DNA from: Alphaproteobacteria bacterium UBA998
GTDB lineage: Bacteria > Pseudomonadota > Alphaproteobacteria > Rickettsiales > UBA998
Assembly (NCBI GenBank): GCA_002291925.1
Contig: DBAY01000031.1
Coordinates: forward strand, 1-45,979
DNA: 45,979 nt
Reading direction: 5' to 3'
In this document: piece by piece, positions 38,751 through 45,979 of the stretch
Layout: each line of letters begins with the position of its first letter
How positions within the stretch are numbered: the first letter of the stretch is position 1
The notes under the pieces: generated by a model
Database searches by the model: none
What the model was told of the DNA's origin: nothing
Seen by the model: the letters and a program-made list of their open reading frames with translations, nothing else
Position numbers and translations under genes: made by a program

Positions 38751-39500
38751 CTAATTCTGCTGGCAAAGCACCTGCACTGTATACCGTCCCGCGACATTGC
38801 GGATGCGGTTGTCGGATTGCAGGTATTGCGAATCGGCTTCCTGATAGAAGACGCGGTGGCGATCCAGGAAGGATTTCAGCGTGGGGACGGTGATGGCCAC
38901 GTCCGTGGTCCGGGTGCTGGCGCCGCCCATGACGCTGGGGTCGTTCGTGTAGAGGACTGCCTTGGCCGTCACGACGCCCACCACATTGCCTGCCTGATCG
39001 AGCAGGGGGCCGCCGCTATTGCCGTGGCGGGCGGAGTCGGTGAAGGAAAGCCATTCCTTCTCTTCCTGTGGGCCGTAGAGCGAGACAATCGTCGCCTCGC
39101 TGATATGCGCCTCGCCGCGCTGGCCGTATTCTTCGGGGTAGCCCAGCATCTGCACGCGCTCACCAGGCTGCATCTGCTCCGGCATCCAGCGCAGCTTGCC
39201 GACAAAGCCGGGGCGCACATCGGTGCGCAGCAAAGCGAGGTCCTTGTCCGGCTCGCTCGCCACGAGTTGCGCGGGCACCAGCCCCTCCGGCGTGCGCAGC
39301 TGGATGTCCACGCAGCCGGGCACCACGTGCGCATTGGTCACCACATGGCCATTGCGGCTGACGAAGAAGCCGGTGCCCGTGGAGTAGCGTGTGTAAGTCT
39401 GCGCTTCGGCCGTCAGTGCGGTGCCGGCGAGCGCAAGAAAAAGCAGGCGCGAAAAGCGCCTGCTTATGCTGAGTCGGGTGTTCTTGTCTGGCGCGGTCAT
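38751..39500 (-). CDS. Trypsin-like serine protease, exported, no PDZ domain
   Basis: A 249-residue S1C-type protease. Residues 1-33 form a signal peptide with RR before a hydrophobic run (RRFSRLLFLALAGTALTAEA). The triad is complete: H58 (VVTNAHVV), D87 (PDKDLALL) and S162 (RHGNSGGPLL). No PDZ domain follows, unlike the Do-type protease at 15624. It starts 11 nt after the clpA stop on the same strand. A terminator-like hairpin for the clpA transcript lies within its signal-peptide codons (39441-39465). Confidence 0.87.
   Translation of the reverse strand: MTAPDKNTRLSISRRFSRLLFLALAGTALTAEAQTYTRYSTGTGFFVSRNGHVVTNAHVVPGCVDIQLRTPEGLVPAQLVASEPDKDLALLRTDVRPGFVGKLRWMPEQMQPGERVQMLGYPEEYGQRGEAHISEATIVSLYGPQEEKEWLSFTDSARHGNSGGPLLDQAGNVVGVVTAKAVLYTNDPSVMGGASTRTTDVAITVPTLKSFLDRHRVFYQEADSQYLQSDNRIRNVAGRYTVQVLCQQN
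39441..39465 (-). terminator. Terminator-like hairpin inside the protease signal-peptide codons
   Basis: AAGCAGGCGC and GCGCCTGCTT form a perfect 10-bp stem around a 5-nt loop. Read on the - strand it is followed by TTTC, giving a T-run of five. It lies about 47 nt after the clpA stop, where a terminator of clpSA would be expected, but inside the next gene (RRFSRLLFLAL codons). Confidence 0.6.
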
Positions 39501-39511
39501 CCGCTTGTTAT

Positions 39512-41875
39512 TTACCCGACCAGTTCCGGTTCGGCCTCGTCTTCGCGGGCCAGTTTCTTCTTGCCGCTGCCGGCCTTGGTTTTGAGGGCCAGCTCGTCGT
39601 CCGTGACGACCACCGTGACCTCGCCCCCCTTGACCAGCTTGCCGAAGAGTACTTCGTCGGCCAGCGGGCGCTTGATCTTGTCGGCAATCAGGCGGGCCAG
39701 CGGACGGGCACCGTTCGCCTTGTCGTAGCCTTTCTCGACCAGCCAGGCACGGGCTTCCGGCGACAGCTCGATATGGATGTGCCGCTCGGAGAGTTGCGAC
39801 TCCAGCTTGTAGATGAACTTGTCCACCACCGAGCTGACGATTTCCGGCGTAAGGTGACGGAAGGGGATAATGGCATCGAGGCGGTTGCGGAATTCCGGCG
39901 CGAACATCCGGTTGACCGCTTCCTTGTCTTCCCCGGCGCGGTCTTCCTTGAGGAAGCCCATGGCGGGGCGGGCGGCGTCAGCCGCACCGGCGTTGCTGGT
40001 CATGATGAGGATGGTGTTGCGGAAGTCGATGGTCCGGCCGTTTTGGTCGGTCAGCTTCCCATAATCCATCACCTGCAGGAGAATGTTATAGACGTCCGGG
40101 TGCGCTTTCTCAATCTCGTCGAGCAGGACGACCGCGAAGGGGGTCTTGCTGACGGCGTCGGTGAGCAGGCCGCCTTCCTCATGGCCCACATAGCCCGGGG
40201 GGGCGCCGATGAGCGCGGAGACGGAGTGCTTCTCCATGTACTCGGACATGTCGAAGCGCAGCAGCTCCATGTTGAGCGCCTTGGCGAGCTGGTTGGCGAC
40301 TTCCGTCTTGCCCACGCCCGTCGGGCCAGTGAAGAGGTAGTTGCCGATCGGTTTTTCTTCCTCGCGGAGACCCGCACGGGACATCTTGATAGCGGAGACC
40401 ACCTGCTCGATGGCGTTGTCCTGACCGAACACGACGAGCTTGAGGTTCTTCTCCAGGTCGCGCAGCGTCTTGGCATCGTCCATCGTGACGTTCTTCGACG
40501 GCATGCGGGCGACCTTGGCGACGATCTCCTCGATGTCCTTTTGCGTGATGACCTTGCGGCGCTTGCCTTCCGGCAGCAGCATCTGGGCGGCACCGGCTTC
40601 ATCGAGCACGTCGATGGCCTTGTCCGGCAGCTTGCGGTCATGGATGTAGCGGGCCGAGAGCTCCACCGCCGAGCGCAGGGCGGACGGGGTGTAGCGCACG
40701 CGGTGATGCTCCTCGTAGTAAGGCTTGAGGCCGCGCAGGATCTTGATGGAGGTTTCGACATCCGGCTCCGCCACGTCGATCTTCTGGAAACGGCGGGCGA
40801 GGGCGCGGTCTTTCTCGATGTGATTCTTGTACTCGCGGAAAGTCGTCGAGCCCATGCAGCGGAAGAGGCCGCGAGCGAGCGCAGGCTTCAGCAGGTTGCA
40901 GGCATCGAGCGCGCCGCCGGAGGTGCTTCCCGCCCCGATGATGGTGTGGATTTCGTCGATGAACAGCACGGCGTTCGGGAGTTTCTCGATCTCCTTGATG
41001 ACCGCCTTCATGCGCTCCTCGAAGTCACCGCGGTAGCGGGTGCCAGCGAGCAGGCTGCCCATGTCAAGCGAGTAGATGACCGCGTTGCGCAGCACGTGGG
41101 GCACTTCGCCGCGCACGATGCGCAGCGCCAGGCCTTCCGCGATGGCGGTCTTGCCTACGCCGGCCTCGCCGACATAGAGCGGGTTGTTTTTGGTGCGGCG
41201 GCAGAGAATCTGCACCGTGCGGTCGATTTCCGCCTCGCGGCCGACCAGGATGTCGGTCTTGCCCTGTTCCGCCTTGTGGTTCAGGTTCATGCAATATTGC
41301 GAGAGGGCGTCGCCGCCTTTTTCCTTCTCCTTGCCGCCAGCGGCCGCCGAGGTGAAGCTGATATTCTCGTTCGGCGTTTCTTCCGGCTCATCGCCGCCTT
41401 CATGGCCCTCCTGCGCGGTGGGCGTCATGCGGTTGAAGTCGCCATATTTCACGATGCCGTGGGAGATGTAGTTCACCACGTCGAGGCGGTTGATGTCCTG
41501 TTCCTGCAGGAAGTACACCGCATGGGAATCTTTTTCGGAGAAGAGGGCGACGAGCACGTTCGCGCCGGTCACTTCATGCTTGCCCGAGGACTGCACATGA
41601 ATGGCCGCGCGGTGCACGACACGCTGGAAGCCCGCCGTCGGCTTGGCTTCGTCCAGCCCTTCGACGACCAGCGAATTCAGGTCGTTCTCGATGAAATCGG
41701 CCACACTACGCTTCAATTGCGCCATGTCCACGCCGCAGCCGCGCATGACCGCCATTGCATCGGGGTCATCCGACAGCGCGAAGAGCAGATGCTCCAGCGT
41801 GGCGAATTCGTGCTTGTTGATCTTGGCGACGGCCAGGGCACGGTGGAGGGTTGCCTCCAGGTTCTTGGACAGCAT
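39512..41875 (-). CDS. clpA: ATP-dependent Clp protease ATP-binding subunit ClpA
   Basis: A hexameric AAA+ unfoldase that feeds ClpP. The 787-residue product has the N domain (1-150, MLSKNLEATLHRALAVAKINKHEFATLEHLLFAL) and two AAA+ modules with Walker A GEAGVGKTAIAEG and GPTGVGKTEVANQ. The Walker B LFIDEIHTIIGAGSTSGGALDA and the ClpA-type sensor residues are present. The start at ATG 41875 has GAAAGG upstream; the frame is open to 41911 without support. ClpS is encoded 14 nt upstream, and an acidic/Lys tail (KKKLAREDEAEPELVG) ends the protein. Confidence 0.97.
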   Translation of the reverse strand: MLSKNLEATLHRALAVAKINKHEFATLEHLLFALSDDPDAMAVMRGCGVDMAQLKRSVADFIENDLNSLVVEGLDEAKPTAGFQRVVHRAAIHVQSSGKHEVTGANVLVALFSEKDSHAVYFLQEQDINRLDVVNYISHGIVKYGDFNRMTPTAQEGHEGGDEPEETPNENISFTSAAAGGKEKEKGGDALSQYCMNLNHKAEQGKTDILVGREAEIDRTVQILCRRTKNNPLYVGEAGVGKTAIAEGLALRIVRGEVPHVLRNAVIYSLDMGSLLAGTRYRGDFEERMKAVIKEIEKLPNAVLFIDEIHTIIGAGSTSGGALDACNLLKPALARGLFRCMGSTTFREYKNHIEKDRALARRFQKIDVAEPDVETSIKILRGLKPYYEEHHRVRYTPSALRSAVELSARYIHDRKLPDKAIDVLDEAGAAQMLLPEGKRRKVITQKDIEEIVAKVARMPSKNVTMDDAKTLRDLEKNLKLVVFGQDNAIEQVVSAIKMSRAGLREEEKPIGNYLFTGPTGVGKTEVANQLAKALNMELLRFDMSEYMEKHSVSALIGAPPGYVGHEEGGLLTDAVSKTPFAVVLLDEIEKAHPDVYNILLQVMDYGKLTDQNGRTIDFRNTILIMTSNAGAADAARPAMGFLKEDRAGEDKEAVNRMFAPEFRNRLDAIIPFRHLTPEIVSSVVDKFIYKLESQLSERHIHIELSPEARAWLVEKGYDKANGARPLARLIADKIKRPLADEVLFGKLVKGGEVTVVVTDDELALKTKAGSGKKKLAREDEAEPELVG

Positions 41876-41889
41876 CGTATAGACCTTTC

Positions 41890-42297
41890 TTACTCTTTTT
41901 CCATGACGCATTGTAGCGGGTACTCGTTTTGTCTAGCCATTCCTACTACGATCTCCACCTTGGTTTCGGCGACATCGCGTGTGAACACGCCACAGATGCC
42001 GGAGCCGCGATGGTGGATTTCGAGCATGATGCGAATCGCATCTTCATGCGGGTGTCTGAAGACGGACTTCAGTACCTGCACCACGAAATCCATCGGGGTA
42101 TAATCATCATTCAACATGATGACCCGGTAGAAGGGCGGCTTCTTCGTCTTGGTCTTCGGATCGACCACCAGGAGGTCTTCCCGGGCGACTAAGCTACCAC
42201 CATTTCCGCCGGGGTTTTCTACCCCGCCTACAGTACCCCGGGTGCTTGCCATAACGTTTGAAAAGGCCCGCGCTACTGTATGATTCGACTTTGGCAT
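41890..42297 (-). CDS. clpS: ClpS, N-end rule adaptor for ClpAP
   Basis: Delivers proteins with destabilising N-terminal residues to ClpAP. The core contains YRVIMLNDDYTPMDFVVQVLKSVF and the IMLEIHHRGSGICGVFTRDVAETKV block, which hold the N-degron pocket residues. The 135-residue length includes an N-terminal extension of about 35 residues before the core, variable in the family; an internal ATG (MASTRG) could be the true start. It is the first gene of clpSA. Confidence 0.93.
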   Translation of the reverse strand: MPKSNHTVARAFSNVMASTRGTVGGVENPGGNGGSLVAREDLLVVDPKTKTKKPPFYRVIMLNDDYTPMDFVVQVLKSVFRHPHEDAIRIMLEIHHRGSGICGVFTRDVAETKVEIVVGMARQNEYPLQCVMEKE

Positions 42298-42532
42298 GGA
42301 AACGATAACAATGCGTTAAAGAAAGGTTGGATTTCCCTTTAGGATTCAAAAAAGTTGACAAACGAAAAATTTACTTTTCGCCGGCCCTTTTTCCGTGCCG
42401 GAAATCCGTTTCGAACTATACTACTGGAAACCCGTCATTTCAAAGTAAGATTACACGGATTTTGTAGCCAGCACCGCTTTCCTCTGGCAGAGAAGGGATG
42501 CAAAATTTTTTTGTGTGCTGCCTGTAAGAGCG

Positions 42533-43648
42533 ATGAGTGTGCGGTTGATACGTGGTGTGTTCGCTAAAACCCCTTCCCTTGCCTACGGGAAGAAAGTGCT
42601 TTCTATCGCGGCCGTAGCCCTCTTGGCCGCCTGCTCGCCGACGGAGCAGTTTCACCAGAAGGCCGTGCAGCCGCCCGTGATGCTGGAAGGCCGCTACCTC
42701 GCCGCTGACATGACCTCGCTACCGCTGCGGCAATGGTTGCCCAAGGCCAGGCCGAAAGCGGCCATCATCGCGCTGCACGGATTCAATGATTACAGCCATG
42801 CCTTTGCCGGGCCGGGGGGGTATTTCGCCGCGCATGGCATCGCCACCTATGCTTACGATCAGCGCGGCTTTGGCGAAACAGCCGATCGCGGCATCTGGGC
42901 TGGGCAGGCCAACCTGACGCGCGACGCCTCCGGGATGGTGGAGGCCGTGCACAAGGCGCATCCCGGTGTGCCCGTTTATCTGCTGGGTGAAAGCATGGGC
43001 GGCGCCGTGGTGATCGCGCTGCTGGCCGAGCAGCCGAGACTGCCGCTCGCCGGGGCCATTCTGAGCGGCCCCGCGCTGTGGGGTAGCAGCAGCATGAACT
43101 GGTTCTACCAAGGCACGTTGTGGATGGGAGCGCACACCTTTCCGTGGTACACGGTCACCGGGCGCGGGCTGAAAATCCTCGCCTCGGATAACATCCCGAT
43201 GCTGATCGCCCTCGGCAAGGACCCGCTGGTCATTAAGGAAACGCGCATCGACGCCATCTACGGCATCGTGAATTTGATGGACACGGCGCAGGAGCGTATC
43301 GGTGACGTGCAGTACCCGCTGCTGGGGCTGTACGGCGCGAATGATCAGGTGATCCCGCTGCCGCCGGTGCAGGATTCCTTCCTGCGCCTCAAGGCGCCGC
43401 ACCGCGTGGCGTTCTATCCGGACGGCTATCACATGCTGCTGCGCGACCTCCAAGCGGAAGTGGTACTGCGCGACATCGTCAGCTGGGTGACGAGGCCGCA
43501 AGCCCCGCTGCCCTCCGGCTTCGACCAGAATTGTCAGGATCGCATGAGGCATGCGAAAGCGCCGATGCCCGGGATGCAGCATAAGGCGGGAGTACAATCA
43601 GTGCCGGCGCAACCGACCATTCCTGACCCGCTTCGCGTGGTGGAATAG
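42533..43648 (+). CDS. Lysophospholipase-like alpha/beta hydrolase, lipoprotein
   Basis: The 371 residues from ATG 42533 start with a basic region and a hydrophobic run that ends in a lipobox (LLAAC, C34), so the mature protein is lipid-anchored. The hydrolase core belongs to the Hydrolase_4 (monoacylglycerol lipase-like) group: AAIIALHGFNDYSHAF, nucleophile S154 in GESMGG, acid D271 (YGANDQVIP) and H300 (DGYHMLL). The ~50-residue Pro-rich tail is unusual. A GTG at 42515 is an alternative start. The upstream gap of 235 nt to clpS holds the divergent promoters; no clear consensus hexamers are seen. Confidence 0.85.
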   Translation: MSVRLIRGVFAKTPSLAYGKKVLSIAAVALLAACSPTEQFHQKAVQPPVMLEGRYLAADMTSLPLRQWLPKARPKAAIIALHGFNDYSHAFAGPGGYFAAHGIATYAYDQRGFGETADRGIWAGQANLTRDASGMVEAVHKAHPGVPVYLLGESMGGAVVIALLAEQPRLPLAGAILSGPALWGSSSMNWFYQGTLWMGAHTFPWYTVTGRGLKILASDNIPMLIALGKDPLVIKETRIDAIYGIVNLMDTAQERIGDVQYPLLGLYGANDQVIPLPPVQDSFLRLKAPHRVAFYPDGYHMLLRDLQAEVVLRDIVSWVTRPQAPLPSGFDQNCQDRMRHAKAPMPGMQHKAGVQSVPAQPTIPDPLRVVE

Positions 43649-43659
43649 CGTTTTCCGCC

Positions 43660-44334
43660 ATGCCACGCCTGCTGAAGAAACCTGAGATTGCAACGTTGTT
43701 CGAGCGTTTCGCCGCGCTGGAGCCGCATCCTGTGACAGAGCTGAAAGCGCCCAACGATTTCTGCCTGCTGGTGGCCGTTGTGCTCTCCGCGCAGGCGACC
43801 GATGTGGGCGTGAATAAGGCCACGCCCGCGCTGTTCGCGGTGGCCGATACGCCGCAGAAAATGGCGGCACTGGGTGCGGAGAACATCGCGGAATACATCA
43901 AGACGCTCAATTTCTTCCCCACCAAGGCGAAGAATGTCGCGGCCCTGAGCGAGCAACTGGTGGCCCGCTTCGGCGGCGTCATCCCCGAAGACCCGGAGGC
44001 GCTGGAAAGCCTGCCCGGCGTAGGCCGCAAGACGGCCCGCGTCTGGCTCAACTGTGCACGCGGCTGGCCGGTGATTGCGGTGGATACGCATGTCTTCCGC
44101 GTCGCCAACCGGCTGGGCTTATGCCGCACGAAAAACCCTGATGACACGCAAGCGGCACTGGAGAAAGCCGTGCCCGCCAGCTTCAAGGTCCACGCCCATC
44201 ACTGGCTAATCCTGCATGGCCGCTATGTCTGCAAAGCCCGCCAGCCCGAATGCTGGCGCTGCCCGGTGGTGGAATTGTGTCAGTATGCAAAGAAGGCGAT
44301 GGAGCCACCGAAGCCTCGGAAAAGCAGGCTCTAA
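43660..44334 (+). CDS. nth: Endonuclease III
   Basis: A bifunctional DNA glycosylase/AP lyase for oxidised pyrimidines. The 224-residue product has FCLLVAVVLSAQATDVGVNKATPALF, the helix-hairpin-helix LPGVGRKTARVW with catalytic K124, and D142 (AVDTHVFRVANRLGL). The [4Fe-4S] cluster cysteines (CKARQPECWRCPVVELC) are near the C terminus. Starts 11 nt after the hydrolase stop. Its stop overlaps that of the convergent mgtE by 4 nt. Confidence 0.96.
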   Translation: MPRLLKKPEIATLFERFAALEPHPVTELKAPNDFCLLVAVVLSAQATDVGVNKATPALFAVADTPQKMAALGAENIAEYIKTLNFFPTKAKNVAALSEQLVARFGGVIPEDPEALESLPGVGRKTARVWLNCARGWPVIAVDTHVFRVANRLGLCRTKNPDDTQAALEKAVPASFKVHAHHWLILHGRYVCKARQPECWRCPVVELCQYAKKAMEPPKPRKSRL

Positions 44335-45725
44335 CGCGCGACCAGCATCGTCGCGAGTCCGAGGAAGGACAGGAAACCGACGATATCGGTGAGCATGGTG
44401 AGGAACACCCCGGAGGTGATGGCCGGGTCGATGCCGAGGCGGCGCATCAGCATGGGCAGGCCGGCACCCGCGAGCCCGGCCATCACCATCACGAGAATCA
44501 TCGCGAGGGCGAAGATGGCAGCGATTTGCGGGTCGCCGTAGAGCAGCCAGATGCCGGTGCCGGTGAGCAAGGCAATGCCGACGCCATTCAGACCGCCGAT
44601 GAGCACTTCCTTCCACACGGTTTTCCACGCGCCGCGCACGTTCACCCGCCGCATGGCGATGGCGCGCACGGTGACGGTGGAAGCCTGAATCCCCGCATTG
44701 CCGCCCATCGAGGCGACGATGGGCATCAACACCGCCAGAATCACCAGATGCGCAATGGTCTGGCTGAAGGCGTTGACGACGAGAGCGGCCAGCATCGCCG
44801 TCATGAGATTGACGAACAGCCACGGGAAACGGGTGCGCACGGAGGCCAGCACGCTGCCGGAAATATCCTGCCCCGATACCCCGCTGGAGATGAGCAAATC
44901 CTCCTCCAGTTCCTCGCGCATGACTTCCACGGCGTCATCTACCGTGATGCTGCCCACCAGGCGGCCTTCCTCGCCCAGCACGGGGGCTTCCACCAAGCCG
45001 TATTTGCGGAAGACGTAGGCCACTTCTTCCTGATCGGTGCTGGTGGTAAAACTGTGCAGGTCGCGCTGCATCAGTTCGGCGATCTTGGCATCGCGTGGGT
45101 GGCGCATGAGGGTGGCCAGCGGCAGCAGCCCCACGGGCCGAAATTGCGGGTTGATGACGTAGATGACGTAGAAATCCTCCGGCAGTTTCGGGTGACGACG
45201 AAGGTAATCGATGGTGTCGCCCACACTCCAGAATTCCGGCACGAACACCATGTTACGCCGCATGAGGCGGCCCGCGCTCTCCTCAGGGTAGGAGAGGCCG
45301 GCTTCCAGTTCCTTCCGCGTGGCGGGATCGATGGATTTGAGGATTTCCTGCTGATCTTCCGGCTCGAGGTCTTCGAGGATGTGCAGCGCGTCGTCGAGTT
45401 CCAGCTCCGCGATGGCCTGCGCGCTGCGGCGGATGCCGAGTTGCTCCATCACTGCGTCGGCGGTGTCGGGGTCGAGGAAGGGCAGGACGTCGTCGTCGAA
45501 GTCGCGCTTGATGAAGTCGATAAGCTTCTCGCGCTCGGGGGCGGAGAGGCCGTTGATGAGTTCCGCGAGATCCTCTGTGCGTAGCGGCTCGATGAGGCGG
45601 CGCACTTCCTTGCCGTCCGCGCCGTCGAGGGCTTCAAACACGTCGCGCACGAGTTCCGGCGACAGCGCGTGGACGTCGGCTTCCACGGCGGAGGGATCGT
45701 CGCTTATGGCGGAGCGCTCATCCAT
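44331..45725 (-). CDS. mgtE: Magnesium transporter MgtE
   Basis: A Mg2+ channel gated by intracellular Mg2+. The 464-residue product has an N-terminal helical superfamily domain (about 20-145, LIEPLRTEDLAELINGLSAPEREKLIDFI), a tandem CBS domain (about 150-270) and five hydrophobic helices in the last 180 residues. The pore signature PIVASMGGNAGIQASTVTVRAIAM is at about 335-358. Start: ATG 45725. A weak -35/-10 pair (TTTACA, 17 nt, TACACC, - strand, 45787-45792 and 45764-45769) is upstream. No Mg2+ riboswitch is recognised. Confidence 0.96.
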   Translation of the reverse strand: MDERSAISDDPSAVEADVHALSPELVRDVFEALDGADGKEVRRLIEPLRTEDLAELINGLSAPEREKLIDFIKRDFDDDVLPFLDPDTADAVMEQLGIRRSAQAIAELELDDALHILEDLEPEDQQEILKSIDPATRKELEAGLSYPEESAGRLMRRNMVFVPEFWSVGDTIDYLRRHPKLPEDFYVIYVINPQFRPVGLLPLATLMRHPRDAKIAELMQRDLHSFTTSTDQEEVAYVFRKYGLVEAPVLGEEGRLVGSITVDDAVEVMREELEEDLLISSGVSGQDISGSVLASVRTRFPWLFVNLMTAMLAALVVNAFSQTIAHLVILAVLMPIVASMGGNAGIQASTVTVRAIAMRRVNVRGAWKTVWKEVLIGGLNGVGIALLTGTGIWLLYGDPQIAAIFALAMILVMVMAGLAGAGLPMLMRRLGIDPAITSGVFLTMLTDIVGFLSFLGLATMLVAR

Positions 45726-45892
45726 GCCGGGCCTCTGGTCAAGGGGTTGTCAGGAATGCCTCGGGTGTACGCAAGGCGCGGTGGTTTGTAAAGATGTTGT
45801 TGGTGTTAGTCATGTTGCATTCGTTGCGGAATTTTCTCGTTACGCAGGGAGACCCCGCGTACCACGTGTGGGGTGACATTCTGTTTTAGTAA

Positions 45893-45979
45893 CGTCATTC
45901 CGGGACGCGCAAGCGTGCCCGGAATCTCTGTGCGTGACGAAGGAGATCCTGCGCAGCCTTTCAGGCTCGCAGGATGACG
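45893..45979 (+). repeat. Palindromic element P4 at the window end
   Basis: Begins CGTCATTCCGGG and ends CAGGATGACG at the last base. The left half is a hairpin (ATTCCGGG...CCCGGAAT) and the right half another (ATCCTGCG-CAGCC...GGCT-CGCAGGAT). The outer CGTCAT/ATGACG ends pair. Same TCATTCC-type composite plan as P1-P3. It may continue beyond the window. Confidence 0.75.

Noticed and set aside
39773..42103. 776-codon open frame on the + strand opposite clpA/clpS
   Set aside because: It is antisense to clear ClpA and ClpS genes, has a composition typical of a shadow frame of a GC-rich gene (His/Asp/Arg/Gly-rich), and no recognisable domain.

Overview
The window is a GC-rich stretch of an alphaproteobacterial chromosome. 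The evidence is gene order and gene content: the S10-spc-alpha ribosomal protein cluster is intact and adk sits between secY and rpsM. It is followed by genes common in alphaproteobacteria (an ATP12-type F1 assembly chaperone, pccB/pccA, an NrdA without an ATP-cone, clpS-clpA, and an M23 peptidase-bactofilin pair). Nothing places it in a genus. The dense intergenic palindromes recall the repeat-rich genomes of some early-branching alphaproteobacteria, but that is only an impression.

Layout. 38-14903: 28 ribosomal, secretion and transcription genes (rpsJ to rplQ), all on the + strand. An intrinsic terminator and a new promoter separate rpsJ from rplC, and a response-regulator receiver gene sits between rplO and secY. 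14969-22226: an unknown gene, a Do-type protease, rarA, crcB, an RluC-type pseudouridine synthase, a small membrane protein, an ATP12 chaperone carrying an in-frame palindromic insertion, and an unknown exported protein. 22307-26308: propionyl-CoA carboxylase (pccB, pccA) and an acylphosphatase. 26305-30574: a membrane protein, an AT-rich regulatory region with NrdR-like boxes and a 24-codon reading frame, then nrdA-nrdB. 30782-32987: a FlK-like thioesterase, a small exported basic protein and a Tat-exported propeller-like protein. 33143-37782: guaB, rsmB, M23 peptidase and bactofilin. 37881-42297 (- strand): clpS, clpA, a trypsin-like protease and an AT-rich orphan pseudopilin. 42533-45725: lysophospholipase-like lipoprotein, nth and mgtE.

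The most unusual feature is a set of intergenic hairpins built from degenerate 7-nt units. Six full copies (H1-H6) and one half copy (H7) lie between co-directional genes, including twice inside the ribosomal cluster. They begin at or within a few bases of the upstream stop codon and end a few bases before the next start codon. In two cases the last unit runs straight into the Shine-Dalgarno sequence. Each locus uses its own 7-nt word, yet the arms match each other, so the pairing looks conserved more than the sequence. Their form resembles the heptanucleotide short tandem repeats known from filamentous cyanobacteria. I do not know of a description in Alphaproteobacteria.

A second, unrelated set of composite palindromes (TCATTCC-type, a nested ~62-nt two-hairpin module, and C-rich double hairpins) is spread through the second half. 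One of them is inserted in frame in the ATP12 gene, as described for Rickettsia palindromic elements. Two intrinsic-terminator-like hairpins lie inside coding sequence just downstream of rplO and clpA.
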